This document shows, piece by piece, positions 1-8,451 of a stretch of 64,000 bases of DNA. The translations under genes and the position numbers were made by a program. The number at the start of each line of letters is the position of its first letter. The stretch's first letter is position 1. The DNA comes from Idiomarina sp. GTDB taxonomy: Bacteria; Pseudomonadota; Gammaproteobacteria; Enterobacterales; Alteromonadaceae. The DNA is taken from NCBI GenBank assembly GCA_020831965.1, contig JAFIFP010000004.1:124001-188000 (forward strand), in the 5' to 3' direction. The notes beneath the pieces are model-generated. The model did no database searches, was not told the DNA's origin, and saw nothing but the letters and a program-made list of their open reading frames with translations.

Positions 1-1017
1 ATTTTGCAACGCTTTCGCCAAGCCGCTGAAGCCATTCCCGATGCGGGGCTCGTGATTGAGGCTGATGGTCGTTTAGTGTGGAGCAATAAGCTTGCGCAGC
101 TCTACTTTGGACTGCAGTGGCCCACCGATCGCGGCATTCGCATTACCAACCTGATTCGTCACCCACGATTTGTGAAGTACTTTCGCAAGCAGAATTTTTC
201 CGACGCCATTACGCTCACTTCACCAACCGGCGATAGCCGTGAAATTGAATTGCGGATCATGCCGTATGCGGGCACGCAATTGCTGGTGATTGCGCGGGAC
301 GTAACACGTATTTCGCGCCTCGAGCGCATGCGCAAAGACTTCGTCGCCAATGTTTCCCATGAGCTCAAAACTCCGCTGACCGTCATGCAGGGTTACTTAG
401 AACTTATGGAAGAGCCTGATCACATGTCTCCTAAACACTTACAAAAGGCGGTGCGCGACATTTCGTCCCAAACGTCTCGAATGCAAGTGATGGTCGAACA
501 GCTTTTGGTGTTGTCGAGAATGGAATCACAAGGGCAAGAGACGTTCACGACCAAAGTAAATGTGCCAGCGCTGATTCGCGAGCTGCTCACCGAGACGGAA
601 ATACTAGCGAAAGCGAAAGACCAAAAGATTACCGCTGACGTGGCTGCAAATCTTTGGATATTCGGTAGTGCGGAGAAAATGCAGGCGGCCATTCATAACT
701 TAGTGACCAATGCCATGAAGTACACACAAGCCGGTGGCACGATACATATTGAATGGCGCGTTGTGGGTGAACAGGCAGAGTTTGCAGTGAATGATAATGG
801 CCCCGGCATTCCAGCCGAACATATTCCGCGACTCACGGAGCGTTTCTATCGGGTGGACGAGGATAGAAATCGCAGTACGGGTGGTACTGGGCTTGGCCTA
901 TCTATTGTGAAGCATTCCCTTGAGCATCACCGCAGCGTGTTACAAATTGAAAGTAAGCCCGATCAAGGTAGCCGTTTTTCGTTCCGCCTTCCTAAAGAAC
1001 TTACTCTTATTCAATAA
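1..1017 (+). CDS. phoR: PhoR, phosphate regulon sensor histidine kinase (5' end cut by window)
   Basis: Membrane sensor kinase that phosphorylates the response regulator PhoB when phosphate is scarce and reports on the Pst transporter and PhoU. The reading frame is open from base 1, so the TTG at position 4 is internal and about 90 N-terminal residues with the membrane anchor lie outside (the E. coli protein has 431 residues). Visible in order: a PAS-like region (residues ~5-100), the phospho-acceptor box VSHELKTP with the histidine codon at 358-360, an N-box (HNLVTNAMKYT), DNGPGIP and GTGLGLSIVKH of the ATP-binding domain. The Pst operon follows directly, which separates it from other PAS kinases. 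phoB is expected just upstream, outside the window. Confidence 0.93.
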   Translation: MLQRFRQAAEAIPDAGLVIEADGRLVWSNKLAQLYFGLQWPTDRGIRITNLIRHPRFVKYFRKQNFSDAITLTSPTGDSREIELRIMPYAGTQLLVIARDVTRISRLERMRKDFVANVSHELKTPLTVMQGYLELMEEPDHMSPKHLQKAVRDISSQTSRMQVMVEQLLVLSRMESQGQETFTTKVNVPALIRELLTETEILAKAKDQKITADVAANLWIFGSAEKMQAAIHNLVTNAMKYTQAGGTIHIEWRVVGEQAEFAVNDNGPGIPAEHIPRLTERFYRVDEDRNRSTGGTGLGLSIVKHSLEHHRSVLQIESKPDQGSRFSFRLPKELTLIQ

Positions 1018-1025
1018 GAGTAAGT
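999..1025 (+). terminator. Perfect inverted repeat over the phoR stop codon
   Basis: A 13-bp perfect inverted repeat (ACTTACTCTTATT / AATAAGAGTAAGT) with one central base overlaps the phoR stop codon. The stem is A+T-rich and the T-run behind it is weak, so it may be a modest terminator or a 3' end stabiliser between phoR and the separately promoted pstS. Confidence 0.45.
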
Positions 1026-1068
1026 GCTTCTTATCGCCGCTAAGTACATCCTGATTTCACATCCCGTT

Positions 1069-1088
1069 TGGTCATAAAAACGTCACAC
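1069..1088 (+). promoter_or_regulatory. Second, weaker Pho box upstream of pstS
   Basis: TGGTCATAAAAACGTCACAC matches 16 of 20 positions of the PhoB consensus CTGTCATAWAWCTGTCACAY. It lies about 245 bp before the pstS start, upstream of the better box at 1247. It may add a PhoB dimer or drive a distal start. Called by eye only. Confidence 0.45.
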
Positions 1089-1246
1089 AAAAGACATCTT
1101 TTGTTCATCTGACAGACCGATACTCTAGTTCCAACGAGAGCGCGTCGCGAGTTCTTAATCCGAGTTTAGCCAGGTCATCGTTTTTTCGGCTAGAGAGATA
1201 AACCGGTATCAAAGGGCGAAAGCGAAAATTTAGAGCGTCGGCTGCT

Positions 1247-1280
1247 TCGTCATAAATCTGTCACATTGATTCACTATCAT
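1247..1280 (+). promoter_or_regulatory. pstS promoter: Pho box plus -10
   Basis: The Pho box at 1247-1266 matches 18 of 20 consensus positions, with the two direct half-sites GTCATAAAT and TGTCACAT. A -10 hexamer TATCAT follows at 1275-1280, eight bases after the box. This fits PhoB replacing a sigma-70 -35 element. The same spacing recurs before pstC, which supports both calls. pstS starts at 1333. Confidence 0.85.
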
Positions 1281-1332
1281 TAGCAACGTAGTAATTCTAA
1301 AACTCGGGATAACCCGAATAACGGAGAAGACC

Positions 1333-2304
1333 ATGACTAAGAACCGCTTTATGGCTTTGTTTGGCGCTGCCGCACTGGCCTTTAGTGTGCAGGTTTCTGC
1401 AGACGTAGATCCTAACCTGCCTGAGTACACTCGTGCTTCAGGTGTTTCTGGTAACTTGAACTCAATCGGTTCAGATACATTGAACAACCTGATGACGTTG
1501 TGGGCTGAAGAGTTCAACAAGTTCTATCCAAACGTGAACGTACAGATTCAAGGCGCAGGTTCTTCTACTGCTCCACCTGCAATCACTGAAGGTACTGCGA
1601 GCTTGGCGCCAATGAGCCGTGCCATGCGTCAGTCTGAAATCGAAGCTTTCGAAAACCGCCACGGTTATGCGCCATATGCGCTGCCAGTAGCGATTGATAT
1701 GCTTGCAGTCTACGTAAACAAAGACAACCCCATCGAAGGTTTGAGCTTGCCGCAGGTTGACGCGATTTTCTCTGCAACGCGTCGTTGTGGTCACAACAGT
1801 GACATCACTCGCTGGGGCCAAATCGGCTTGACTGGCGCTTGGGCAAACCGTGATTTCGCTCTTTATAGCCGTAATGCTGTCTCTGGTACCTACGGTTACT
1901 TTAAAGACAACGCACTGTGTGGCGGTGACTTTAAGTCAAGCATTAACGAACAGCCAGGTTCAAGCTCTGTGGTACAGGGTGTGACTGAATCGCTGAATGG
2001 TATTGGTTACTCGGGTATCGGCTACCGTACTTCTGGTGTACGCGCGATTCCATTGTCAGTACAAACTGGTGGTAACTTAGTTGAGCCTTCAGCTGAAAAT
2101 GCTGCGACAGGTGACTACCCACTCGCTCGCTACTTGTATGTTTATATCAACAAGCACCCGAACCGCCCACTGGATCCAATGATGCGTGAGTTCGTGAAAA
2201 TGTTGTATTCGAAAGTCGGTCAAGAAGTTGTGCACCGTGACGGCTATGTGCCACTGCCAGAATCAGTTGCAGCCCGTGTTCGTGCTGACTTAGGTATCGA
2301 GTAA
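1333..2304 (+). CDS. pstS: PstS, periplasmic phosphate-binding protein
   Basis: High-affinity phosphate receptor that delivers phosphate to the PstCAB transporter. 323 residues. The first ~24 residues form a Sec signal peptide with probable cleavage after VSA. The mature start shows SGNLNSIGSDTLNNLM and GAGSSTAPPAI, the phosphate-contacting loops of the PstS fold, and SRNAVSGTYGYF in the second lobe. The ATG at 1333 is preceded by GGAGAAG. The gene has its own Pho box promoter and a strong terminator behind it, so it can be made in excess over the membrane subunits. The length and loop spacing fit the marine gammaproteobacterial PstS type rather than the E. coli one. Confidence 0.92.
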   Translation: MTKNRFMALFGAAALAFSVQVSADVDPNLPEYTRASGVSGNLNSIGSDTLNNLMTLWAEEFNKFYPNVNVQIQGAGSSTAPPAITEGTASLAPMSRAMRQSEIEAFENRHGYAPYALPVAIDMLAVYVNKDNPIEGLSLPQVDAIFSATRRCGHNSDITRWGQIGLTGAWANRDFALYSRNAVSGTYGYFKDNALCGGDFKSSINEQPGSSSVVQGVTESLNGIGYSGIGYRTSGVRAIPLSVQTGGNLVEPSAENAATGDYPLARYLYVYINKHPNRPLDPMMREFVKMLYSKVGQEVVHRDGYVPLPESVAARVRADLGIE

Positions 2305-2350
2305 CAGATGGAATAGGGCTCGGATGCCCCTCTCAAGGATGATGAGTTTG

Positions 2351-2385
2351 AAGCCGCAGTTGTTCGCAACTGCGGCTTTTTCATT
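2351..2385 (+). terminator. Rho-independent terminator after pstS
   Basis: AAGCCGCAGTTG and CAACTGCGGCTT form a 12-bp perfect stem closed by a TTCG tetraloop and followed by a T-run. It is a textbook intrinsic terminator and isolates pstS from pstC. Confidence 0.93.
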
Positions 2386-2430
2386 GAAATATGTCAGTAA
2401 GGTGTCAGTTTCATGACAAAAATGACAGTT

Positions 2431-2464
2431 CTGTCATATTGCTGTCACATTTGCCTTCTACAAT
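2431..2464 (+). promoter_or_regulatory. pstC promoter: Pho box plus -10
   Basis: CTGTCATATTGCTGTCACAT (2431-2450) matches 18 of 20 positions of the PhoB consensus. TACAAT at 2459-2464 is the -10, eight bases downstream as in the pstS promoter. Just upstream (2404-2430) are GTCA/TGACAG half-sites in inverted orientation that may extend the PhoB site. It drives pstCAB-phoU independently of pstS. Confidence 0.85.
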
Positions 2465-2507
2465 TTCTAAATACTAAAAACCTTCTCTGCCACGTTGAGA
2501 TATCAAA

Positions 2508-4805
2508 ATGACAGAATCAGTTGCTACACCCCAAGGACGCCGGCAAGCATCGCGTCTTCCTGACGCCACGGTAAGAGCTAAGCGTCGTCGTATTCGCACC
2601 TTCAAAGACAAGCTTTCCCGCTTTGGCATCACCTCTGCCGGTTATGGCGTGGTGTTCTCGCTGGCGCTTATCTTTATTTACCTCTTCTATGAAGTACTGC
2701 CCATTCTGCGCGGTGCAACGGTGGAGGCGACTGTTGAGTACAGTATTCCAGGGCTAGCGGAAGATGCGACAGTGAAACACCTCGTGATGGAGCGCTTTCA
2801 AGAACTGGGCGTGAATTACGCAAGTGATGGGCTAGTAACATTCTTTGAGTTGCCAACGAGTGAAATTCGTTTCCAAGAATCGATAACTGTTCCGGATGAT
2901 GCAGAGATTACCAGTTTTGCTGCTGCCGAGAACATTGGTGCATTAGTGAGCTATGGGTTATCAAATGGCCAAGCGCTCATCTTGCGCCATGAGTATCAAC
3001 TGACCTTCCCTGATGATGTGCGCCATATTACTCCGCGTATCGCACGCCCTTACGGTGATTCACCGGTCCAGATCGATGCCGATGGTCAATCACTGAAAAT
3101 GCTAGCGCTGCAAGAGTCTACCCGTGGTCAGCGACGGGCTATGGCGGTGGCTTACACTGACGATCGTCGTCTTGTTGCTGCAAGTATGACAACGCGCGCG
3201 AATCTCTTTACCGGCGCTGTGGATACGCAGGTGACCCGCACCACGCTGCCGCAAATGAGCTCAGAGCCGGTACAAATTCTGATCGACAAAGAGTTTCGCA
3301 GTGTTTTTGTGGCCGACAAGCGGGGCCGCATTCACTATTACGACATTAGTAATTTTAACGCCCCTGAACTGACGCATATTGTCGATGCGGGCCGCGGTGC
3401 GCGCATTACCGCGATGGAGTTCTTGGTTGGCTCGGTGTCAATTATTGTTGGAACTGAGCGTGGTGAGTTGAGCCAGTGGTTCTTGGTTCGGGATGACGTG
3501 AACGAGTATACCCTCGAGAAAATTCGCTCATTTAAGCCGCACGCTGGCGCCATTACGCGCATAAGTCCTGAGTATACCCGCAAGGGATTTATTGCTGGTG
3601 ACGCGACCGGCAAGGTCGGTATTCATTACGGTACCTCGTCGCGGACCTTGCTGCAGAAACAGCTACATGAATCGGCGATTGCCAATATGGCCATTTCGCC
3701 GGTGAACCGTGGGTTACTGACCGTGTCGGAAAACAACACGCTGACGGTGTCAGAGGTGTGGAACCAACACCCGCAAATCTCGTTCCGCGCCTTGTGGAAT
3801 AGAGTGTGGTACGAAGGGCGAGCGAATCCTGAATATATTTGGCAGTCTTCTTCAGCCAGCGATGAGTTCGAATCCAAGTTCTCGTTGATTCCGCTATCAG
3901 TCGGTACCTTGAAGGCCGCCTTCTTCGCAATGATGTTCGCGATGCCCCTGGGCATCATGGCCGCTATCTATACCGCTTACTTCATGACGCCGAAGTTGCG
4001 GGGGGTGGTGAAGCCGACCATCGAAATTATGGAAGCCTTGCCAACGGTTATCCTCGGTTTCCTCGCGGGTTTGTGGCTAGCGCCGTTTATGGAAAACAAC
4101 TTGCCAGCGGTGTTCTCCATCTTGCTGGGCATGCCGATCATGATGCTACTGATGGCATTGCTATGGCGGAACTTCCCAGCCTCTATTCGTAACCGTGTCC
4201 CGCCAGGTTGGGAAGCTGTATTGCTGATTCCTATTGTGGTGGTGTTTGGTTGGGTCGCGGTGTCTGCGAGTCCGTGGATGGAGATTGTCTTCTTCGACGG
4301 CAGCATGCGTCAGTGGTTAACTGAGAATGGTATTACCTATGACCAGCGCAATGCACTAGTCGTCGGGGTGGCAATGGGCTTCGCTGTTATTCCAACCATT
4401 TACTCGATTGCAGAAGACGCCGTGTTTAACGTGCCGAAGCATTTAACCCAAGGTTCTTTAGCTCTGGGAGCAACACCTTGGCAGACGGTAGTTGGTGTGG
4501 TGTTACCAACGGCAAGCCCAGGTATTTTCTCGGCCATTATGATTGGCTTCGGTCGCGCGGTGGGTGAAACCATGATTGTACTGATGGCAACTGGCAACAG
4601 CCCGATTGTGAACTTCAATATCTTCGAGGGTATGCGGACCTTGTCGGCGAACATCGCCGTAGAGCTGCCAGAAACGGCGGTCGGAAGCTCGCACTTCCGG
4701 ATATTGTTCCTCGCCGCGTTGGTGTTGTTCACCTTCACCTTCATCTTGAACACAATTGCCGAAGTTGTACGCCAGCGTTTGCGCGCTCGCTACAGCAATC
4801 TGTAA
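2508..4805 (+). CDS. pstC: PstC, phosphate ABC transporter permease with large periplasmic domain
   Basis: Inner-membrane permease subunit that pairs with PstA to form the phosphate channel. At 765 residues it is more than twice the E. coli PstC (319). A basic cytoplasmic N-terminus is followed by a membrane helix (~44-64). A long soluble, probably periplasmic, region (~70-450) has repeated short beta-rich stretches that look propeller-like. The classical permease domain occupies ~455-760. The EAA loop that contacts PstB is visible near residues 650-680 (GATPWQTVVGVVLPTASPG, then GRAVGETM). The extended form is known from marine Gammaproteobacteria; the role of the extra domain is not known to me. 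pstA follows after 18 bases. Confidence 0.9.
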   Translation: MTESVATPQGRRQASRLPDATVRAKRRRIRTFKDKLSRFGITSAGYGVVFSLALIFIYLFYEVLPILRGATVEATVEYSIPGLAEDATVKHLVMERFQELGVNYASDGLVTFFELPTSEIRFQESITVPDDAEITSFAAAENIGALVSYGLSNGQALILRHEYQLTFPDDVRHITPRIARPYGDSPVQIDADGQSLKMLALQESTRGQRRAMAVAYTDDRRLVAASMTTRANLFTGAVDTQVTRTTLPQMSSEPVQILIDKEFRSVFVADKRGRIHYYDISNFNAPELTHIVDAGRGARITAMEFLVGSVSIIVGTERGELSQWFLVRDDVNEYTLEKIRSFKPHAGAITRISPEYTRKGFIAGDATGKVGIHYGTSSRTLLQKQLHESAIANMAISPVNRGLLTVSENNTLTVSEVWNQHPQISFRALWNRVWYEGRANPEYIWQSSSASDEFESKFSLIPLSVGTLKAAFFAMMFAMPLGIMAAIYTAYFMTPKLRGVVKPTIEIMEALPTVILGFLAGLWLAPFMENNLPAVFSILLGMPIMMLLMALLWRNFPASIRNRVPPGWEAVLLIPIVVVFGWVAVSASPWMEIVFFDGSMRQWLTENGITYDQRNALVVGVAMGFAVIPTIYSIAEDAVFNVPKHLTQGSLALGATPWQTVVGVVLPTASPGIFSAIMIGFGRAVGETMIVLMATGNSPIVNFNIFEGMRTLSANIAVELPETAVGSSHFRILFLAALVLFTFTFILNTIAEVVRQRLRARYSNL

Positions 4806-4823
4806 GCCGGGGAGACTGAGACA

Positions 4824-6500
4824 ATGAAACAATGGTTTAAAAGCGGTGCTCCCTGGATTTGGTTGACCGGTGGAGCTGTCACACTGAGCGTCCTGATGGT
4901 TGCAGGCTTACTTGGCTTAATCGCAGTACGCGGGTTTAGCCACTTCTGGCCAGCCAATGTGACCCAAGTGGAAATTGTTAACCCAAGCACGGGCGAAACG
5001 GAAGTGCTGATGGGCGAGCTTGTTCGCGCTCAAACAGTGACGGCAGTCCTAGCGCGTGAAGCGGGTAACTTCGTGCCAGAAGGCCAGGACCTGATGACGC
5101 GGTACTTGTTCAAACAAGGAAACCGCGATCAAACAGGCAATGACTTTATCTGGCGCTTCGAAACGGGCATGAGCGAGTTCGAGTACCCGCAAGGCGTGTA
5201 TACAATTGAACGGCGCGAATGGGGTAATTTCTATGGCTTCCCCGTGGCTATTAAGAAAGATGGTCAGGAGGTCACGACCTTAGACGAGGCAGGCGAGAGC
5301 TTCCACCAGCAAGTGCAAGATTTGGTGCGTGAAAGTGTTGCTTATCACCGCAGTATCCGCGCGATTGAGCGAGGCGATATTGGCCGCATTAACCGCCAGA
5401 TTGAAGCATTGCGCCTGAATGACCGACAAGCCGAACTCGACGGCCTGACGGAGAGTGAACTGGCCGCAGTGTTTGCGTCGAACGCGCAGCGTCGCGATGA
5501 GTTAGAAGAAGAGTATCAAGTGCTACGTGAAGAGCTTGATCTCCTCTACGCTGATATGCGTCGCAACGGCTTGCGCATGGAAATGATTAATGGCCAGCAG
5601 GTGGACATCAACTTCGCGCAAATTGTAGCGATAACCATGCCCAATGATATGTCCACTTTTGCGAAATTGCGTGAATACTTCCACCAAATTTGGGAGTTCT
5701 TAACCGGCGAGCCGCGGGAAGCTAATACCGAAGGAGGTATTTTCCCAGCGATCTTCGGTACCATTACCATGGTGTTCGTGATGTCCATTATGGTGACGCC
5801 GTTTGGAGTACTGGCCGCGATTTACTTGCGCGAGTACGCCAAACAAGGGCCAGTGACGCGGATGGTACGTATTTCCGTGTACAACTTGGCGGGTGTGCCT
5901 TCGATCGTGTTCGGTGTGTTCGGTCTCGGCTTCTTCATTTACTTCTTGGGTGGGAATATTGACCGGATCTTCTATGAAGCAGCGCTGCCGTCACCGACCT
6001 TCGGAACGCCAGGCTTGTTCTGGGCATCGTTAACGCTGGCGTTGCTGACCTTGCCGGTAGTGATTGTTTCGACGGAAGAAGGCTTAGCCCGGATTCCAAG
6101 CACCATTCGTCAGGGTTCTTTGGCACTGGGTGCAACCAAGTCGGAAACCTTATGGCGAGTGGTTGTGCCTTTGGCAACGCCAGGCATGATGACCGGATTA
6201 ATCTTAGCGATTGCTCGTGCTGCGGGTGAAGTGGCGCCATTGATGCTGGTCGGTGTGGTGAAATTGGCCCCGACTTTGCCTATCGACGGTGAATTCCCAT
6301 TCATTCACTTGGAACGAAAAATCATGCACTTAGGCTTCCATATTTTCGACGTAGGCTTCCAGAGCCCGAACGTTGAGGCAGCCCGTCCGTTGGTATACGC
6401 CACGGCGCTGACCTTGGTCGCCTTGATTGTTATTTTGAACTTGACCGCGATCAGTATCCGCAATCACTTGCGCGAGAAATATCGCAGCGACTCGGATTAA
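4824..6500 (+). CDS. pstA: PstA, phosphate ABC transporter permease with extended N-terminal half
   Basis: Second inner-membrane permease subunit of the Pst importer. At 558 residues it is nearly twice the usual ~290. A first helix (~14-36) leads into a long, mostly polar, probably periplasmic region (~40-300). Within it, residues ~180-250 are rich in Glu, Arg and Leu (around DELEEEYQVLREELDLL) and look like a coiled coil. The permease helices follow from ~310. The EAA loop GATKSETLWRVVVPLATPG and ARAAGEVAPL lie near residues 435-470. Both permeases carry large insertions, so the two extra domains may face each other in the periplasm (inference). ATG at 4824, stop at 6498-6500, 12 bases before pstB. 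Confidence 0.9.
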   Translation: MKQWFKSGAPWIWLTGGAVTLSVLMVAGLLGLIAVRGFSHFWPANVTQVEIVNPSTGETEVLMGELVRAQTVTAVLAREAGNFVPEGQDLMTRYLFKQGNRDQTGNDFIWRFETGMSEFEYPQGVYTIERREWGNFYGFPVAIKKDGQEVTTLDEAGESFHQQVQDLVRESVAYHRSIRAIERGDIGRINRQIEALRLNDRQAELDGLTESELAAVFASNAQRRDELEEEYQVLREELDLLYADMRRNGLRMEMINGQQVDINFAQIVAITMPNDMSTFAKLREYFHQIWEFLTGEPREANTEGGIFPAIFGTITMVFVMSIMVTPFGVLAAIYLREYAKQGPVTRMVRISVYNLAGVPSIVFGVFGLGFFIYFLGGNIDRIFYEAALPSPTFGTPGLFWASLTLALLTLPVVIVSTEEGLARIPSTIRQGSLALGATKSETLWRVVVPLATPGMMTGLILAIARAAGEVAPLMLVGVVKLAPTLPIDGEFPFIHLERKIMHLGFHIFDVGFQSPNVEAARPLVYATALTLVALIVILNLTAISIRNHLREKYRSDSD

Positions 6501-6512
6501 GGAGAGCGGATC

Positions 6513-7397
6513 ATGACAACGAATCAATCATTAACGAATTCAGCAACAGAGACGAATACAGCTATGTCAGGACAAGAAAACGCGAAGCCAATGATTAAAA
6601 CGCAGTTAAGCCAAGATGGTGCCGGCGAACGGTTAATCGACTTGGAAACCAAGCTGGAAGTGCGTGACTTGCGATTATCTTATGGTCAAGACGAAGCACT
6701 GAAAGGGATTAACCTCGATATTCCAAAGAACCGCGTGACAGCCTTCATCGGGCCGTCGGGTTGTGGTAAGTCAACGCTGTTGCGCTGCTTTAACCGCATG
6801 AATGACTTGGTGGACAACTGTACCATTAAGGGCGAGATTCGCCTCGACGGTGAAAACATCTATGCACCGAAGGTTGACGTGGCTGAGCTGCGCCGCCAGA
6901 TCGGCATGGTGTTTCAGAAGCCGAACCCATTTCCGAAGTCCATTTATGAGAACGTGGCCTATGGTTTGCGTTTGCAAGGGGTGAACGACCGCCGGACACT
7001 TGATGAAGTGGTGGAGAGTTCGTTGCGTGGCGCGGCCTTGTGGGACGAAGTGAAGGACCGTTTGAATGACAACGCCTTTGGCTTGTCGGGTGGTCAGCAG
7101 CAACGTTTGGTCATTGCACGTGCGATTGCTATTGAGCCAGAAGTGCTGTTGTTGGACGAGCCAGCATCGGCTTTGGACCCGATTTCAACGCTGAAAATCG
7201 AAGAGCTGATTAACGAACTGAAAGAGCAGTACACCATCGTGATCGTCACGCATAACATGCAACAGGCGGCGCGGGTTTCTGACTTCACGGCCTTCCTGTA
7301 TATGGGAACGTTGATTGAGCATACCGACACGAACACGTTATTTACCAAGCCTGCCACCAAGCAGACGGAAGATTACATCACTGGACGCTATGGCTAA
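6513..7397 (+). CDS. pstB: PstB, phosphate ABC transporter ATP-binding protein
   Basis: Cytoplasmic ATPase that powers phosphate import through PstCA and takes part in phosphate signalling to PhoR. 294 residues, slightly longer than usual because of a polar tail of ~45 residues at the N-terminus. Walker A GPSGCGKS is at residues 80-87, the Q-loop at [12 protein letters not shown], the ABC signature at LSGGQQQR, Walker B at [12 protein letters not shown] and the switch histidine in [12 protein letters not shown] Met at about residue 27 could also serve as start, but the ATG at 6513 has GGAGAG upstream. All motifs are intact. Confidence 0.95.
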   Translation: MTTNQSLTNSATETNTAMSGQENAKPMIKTQLSQDGAGERLIDLETKLEVRDLRLSYGQDEALKGINLDIPKNRVTAFIGPSGCGKSTLLRCFNRMNDLVDNCTIKGEIRLDGENIYAPKVDVAELRRQIGMVFQKPNPFPKSIYENVAYGLRLQGVNDRRTLDEVVESSLRGAALWDEVKDRLNDNAFGLSGGQQQRLVIARAIAIEPEVLLLDEPASALDPISTLKIEELINELKEQYTIVIVTHNMQQAARVSDFTAFLYMGTLIEHTDTNTLFTKPATKQTEDYITGRYG

Positions 7398-7450
7398 GGT
7401 CGCGCTACGAAAATTTGGTAGCACCTTGAACGAATGAATGAGGCGAGACA

Positions 7451-8164
7451 ATGGATAAATTAAATCTAGGTAAGCATATCTCCGGTAAGTTCAATGAAGA
7501 ACTCGACACGGTGATGAACAAAGTTTTGGCCATGGGCGGTTTGGTTGAGAAGCAATTAACCGACTCACTAGCGGCCATTGAGAATAGCGACCAAGAGTTA
7601 GCGGCGCGGGTGTTGGACAGCGACAACAAGATCAACTTGCTCGAAGTTGAAATTGATGAAGCCTGTACACGGATTATCGCAAAGCGTCAGCCAACGGCCA
7701 GTGATTTACGTTTGATCTTGGCGATCTTGAAGGCAATTTCTGATCTTGAGCGTATTGGTGATGAAGCCGAGCGCATTGCTCATGTGGCGATGGAGAGCTT
7801 TAGTAAAGACCAAGAGCATCTGTTGGTGAGCTTAGAAAACTTGGGGCAGGCTGTACTCGGTATGTTGCGCCAGGTGTTGGACGCCTTTGCGCGCATGGAC
7901 CAAGAAGCAGCGTATACGGTGCATCAGCAAGACGCGAGCGCCGACCGTCAATACGAAGCGCTGACTCGTCAGCTCATGACTTACATGATGGAAGATCCAC
8001 GCAGTATTCCGAAAATAATGGACGTCATGTGGTCAGCTCGTTCGCTTGAACGAATCGGCGACCGCTGCCAGAACATCGCGGAATACATCATCTATTTCGT
8101 ACGCGGAAAAGACGTCCGCCACGTCTCCCCCGAATCGATGGAAAACACCGTAAAAGGCCGATAA
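7451..8164 (+). CDS. phoU: PhoU, phosphate signalling regulator
   Basis: Cytoplasmic helical protein that links PstB activity to PhoR and keeps the Pho regulon off when phosphate is plentiful. 237 residues, the normal length. It is the usual pair of three-helix PhoU repeats, each with a conserved metal-binding helix: SDLERIGDEAERI in the first half and RSLERIGDRCQNIAEYIIY in the second. It is the last gene of the pst operon, 53 bases after pstB. A palindromic element with a terminator-like hairpin follows. Confidence 0.95.
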   Translation: MDKLNLGKHISGKFNEELDTVMNKVLAMGGLVEKQLTDSLAAIENSDQELAARVLDSDNKINLLEVEIDEACTRIIAKRQPTASDLRLILAILKAISDLERIGDEAERIAHVAMESFSKDQEHLLVSLENLGQAVLGMLRQVLDAFARMDQEAAYTVHQQDASADRQYEALTRQLMTYMMEDPRSIPKIMDVMWSARSLERIGDRCQNIAEYIIYFVRGKDVRHVSPESMENTVKGR

Positions 8165-8170
8165 ATAGAT

Positions 8171-8440
8171 TGGGGGTCAGACCCCCTCCGCCCCGCCCCC
8201 CAAAAAAACGGCAGCCACCCCCTCCAGAATGGGGTCAGATGAACTGTTTTGAGGGTCGTAACAAAACGGTGAATAGCGGCCTCCAGCCTGATCGGAAAGT
8301 TACCGATGCGCTGGAGGCCTTTGTTTTTGGGGGATGCTAAAAATGAGTTGTTCTGACCCCAAACCTTGGGGTCAGACCCTATCCGCTGCAGGCCTTTATT
8401 TTCGTTAAAAAGGCCTCAAAAAGTTCATCTGACCCTCATC
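8171..8440. repeat. Palindromic GGGTCAGA element 1 (MITE-like), between phoU and serA
   Basis: A non-coding stretch with five copies of GGGTCAGA in both orientations. Its main part is bounded by inverted ends: GGGGTCAGATGAACT at 8231 (extended arm to 8254) and the complement AGTTCATCTGACCC ending at 8436. Inside are the hairpin at 8278-8319, a perfect 11-bp palindrome TCTGACCCCAA/TTGGGGTCAGA (8352-8376) and AGGCCTTT/AAAGGCCT. A related element lies at 52465-52727. No ORF is visible. It resembles a non-autonomous element or a REP-type sequence mobilised in trans; no target duplication was found by eye. Confidence 0.7.
8278..8328. terminator. Hairpin with T-run inside element 1
   Basis: GGCCTCCAGC (8278-8287) pairs perfectly with GCTGGAGGCC (8310-8319), with an inner ATCGG/CCGAT stem, and is followed by TTTGTTTTT. 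It could terminate the pst-phoU transcript, and it lies between convergent genes. Confidence 0.6.
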
Positions 8441-8451
8441 TGGTGTTTGAT

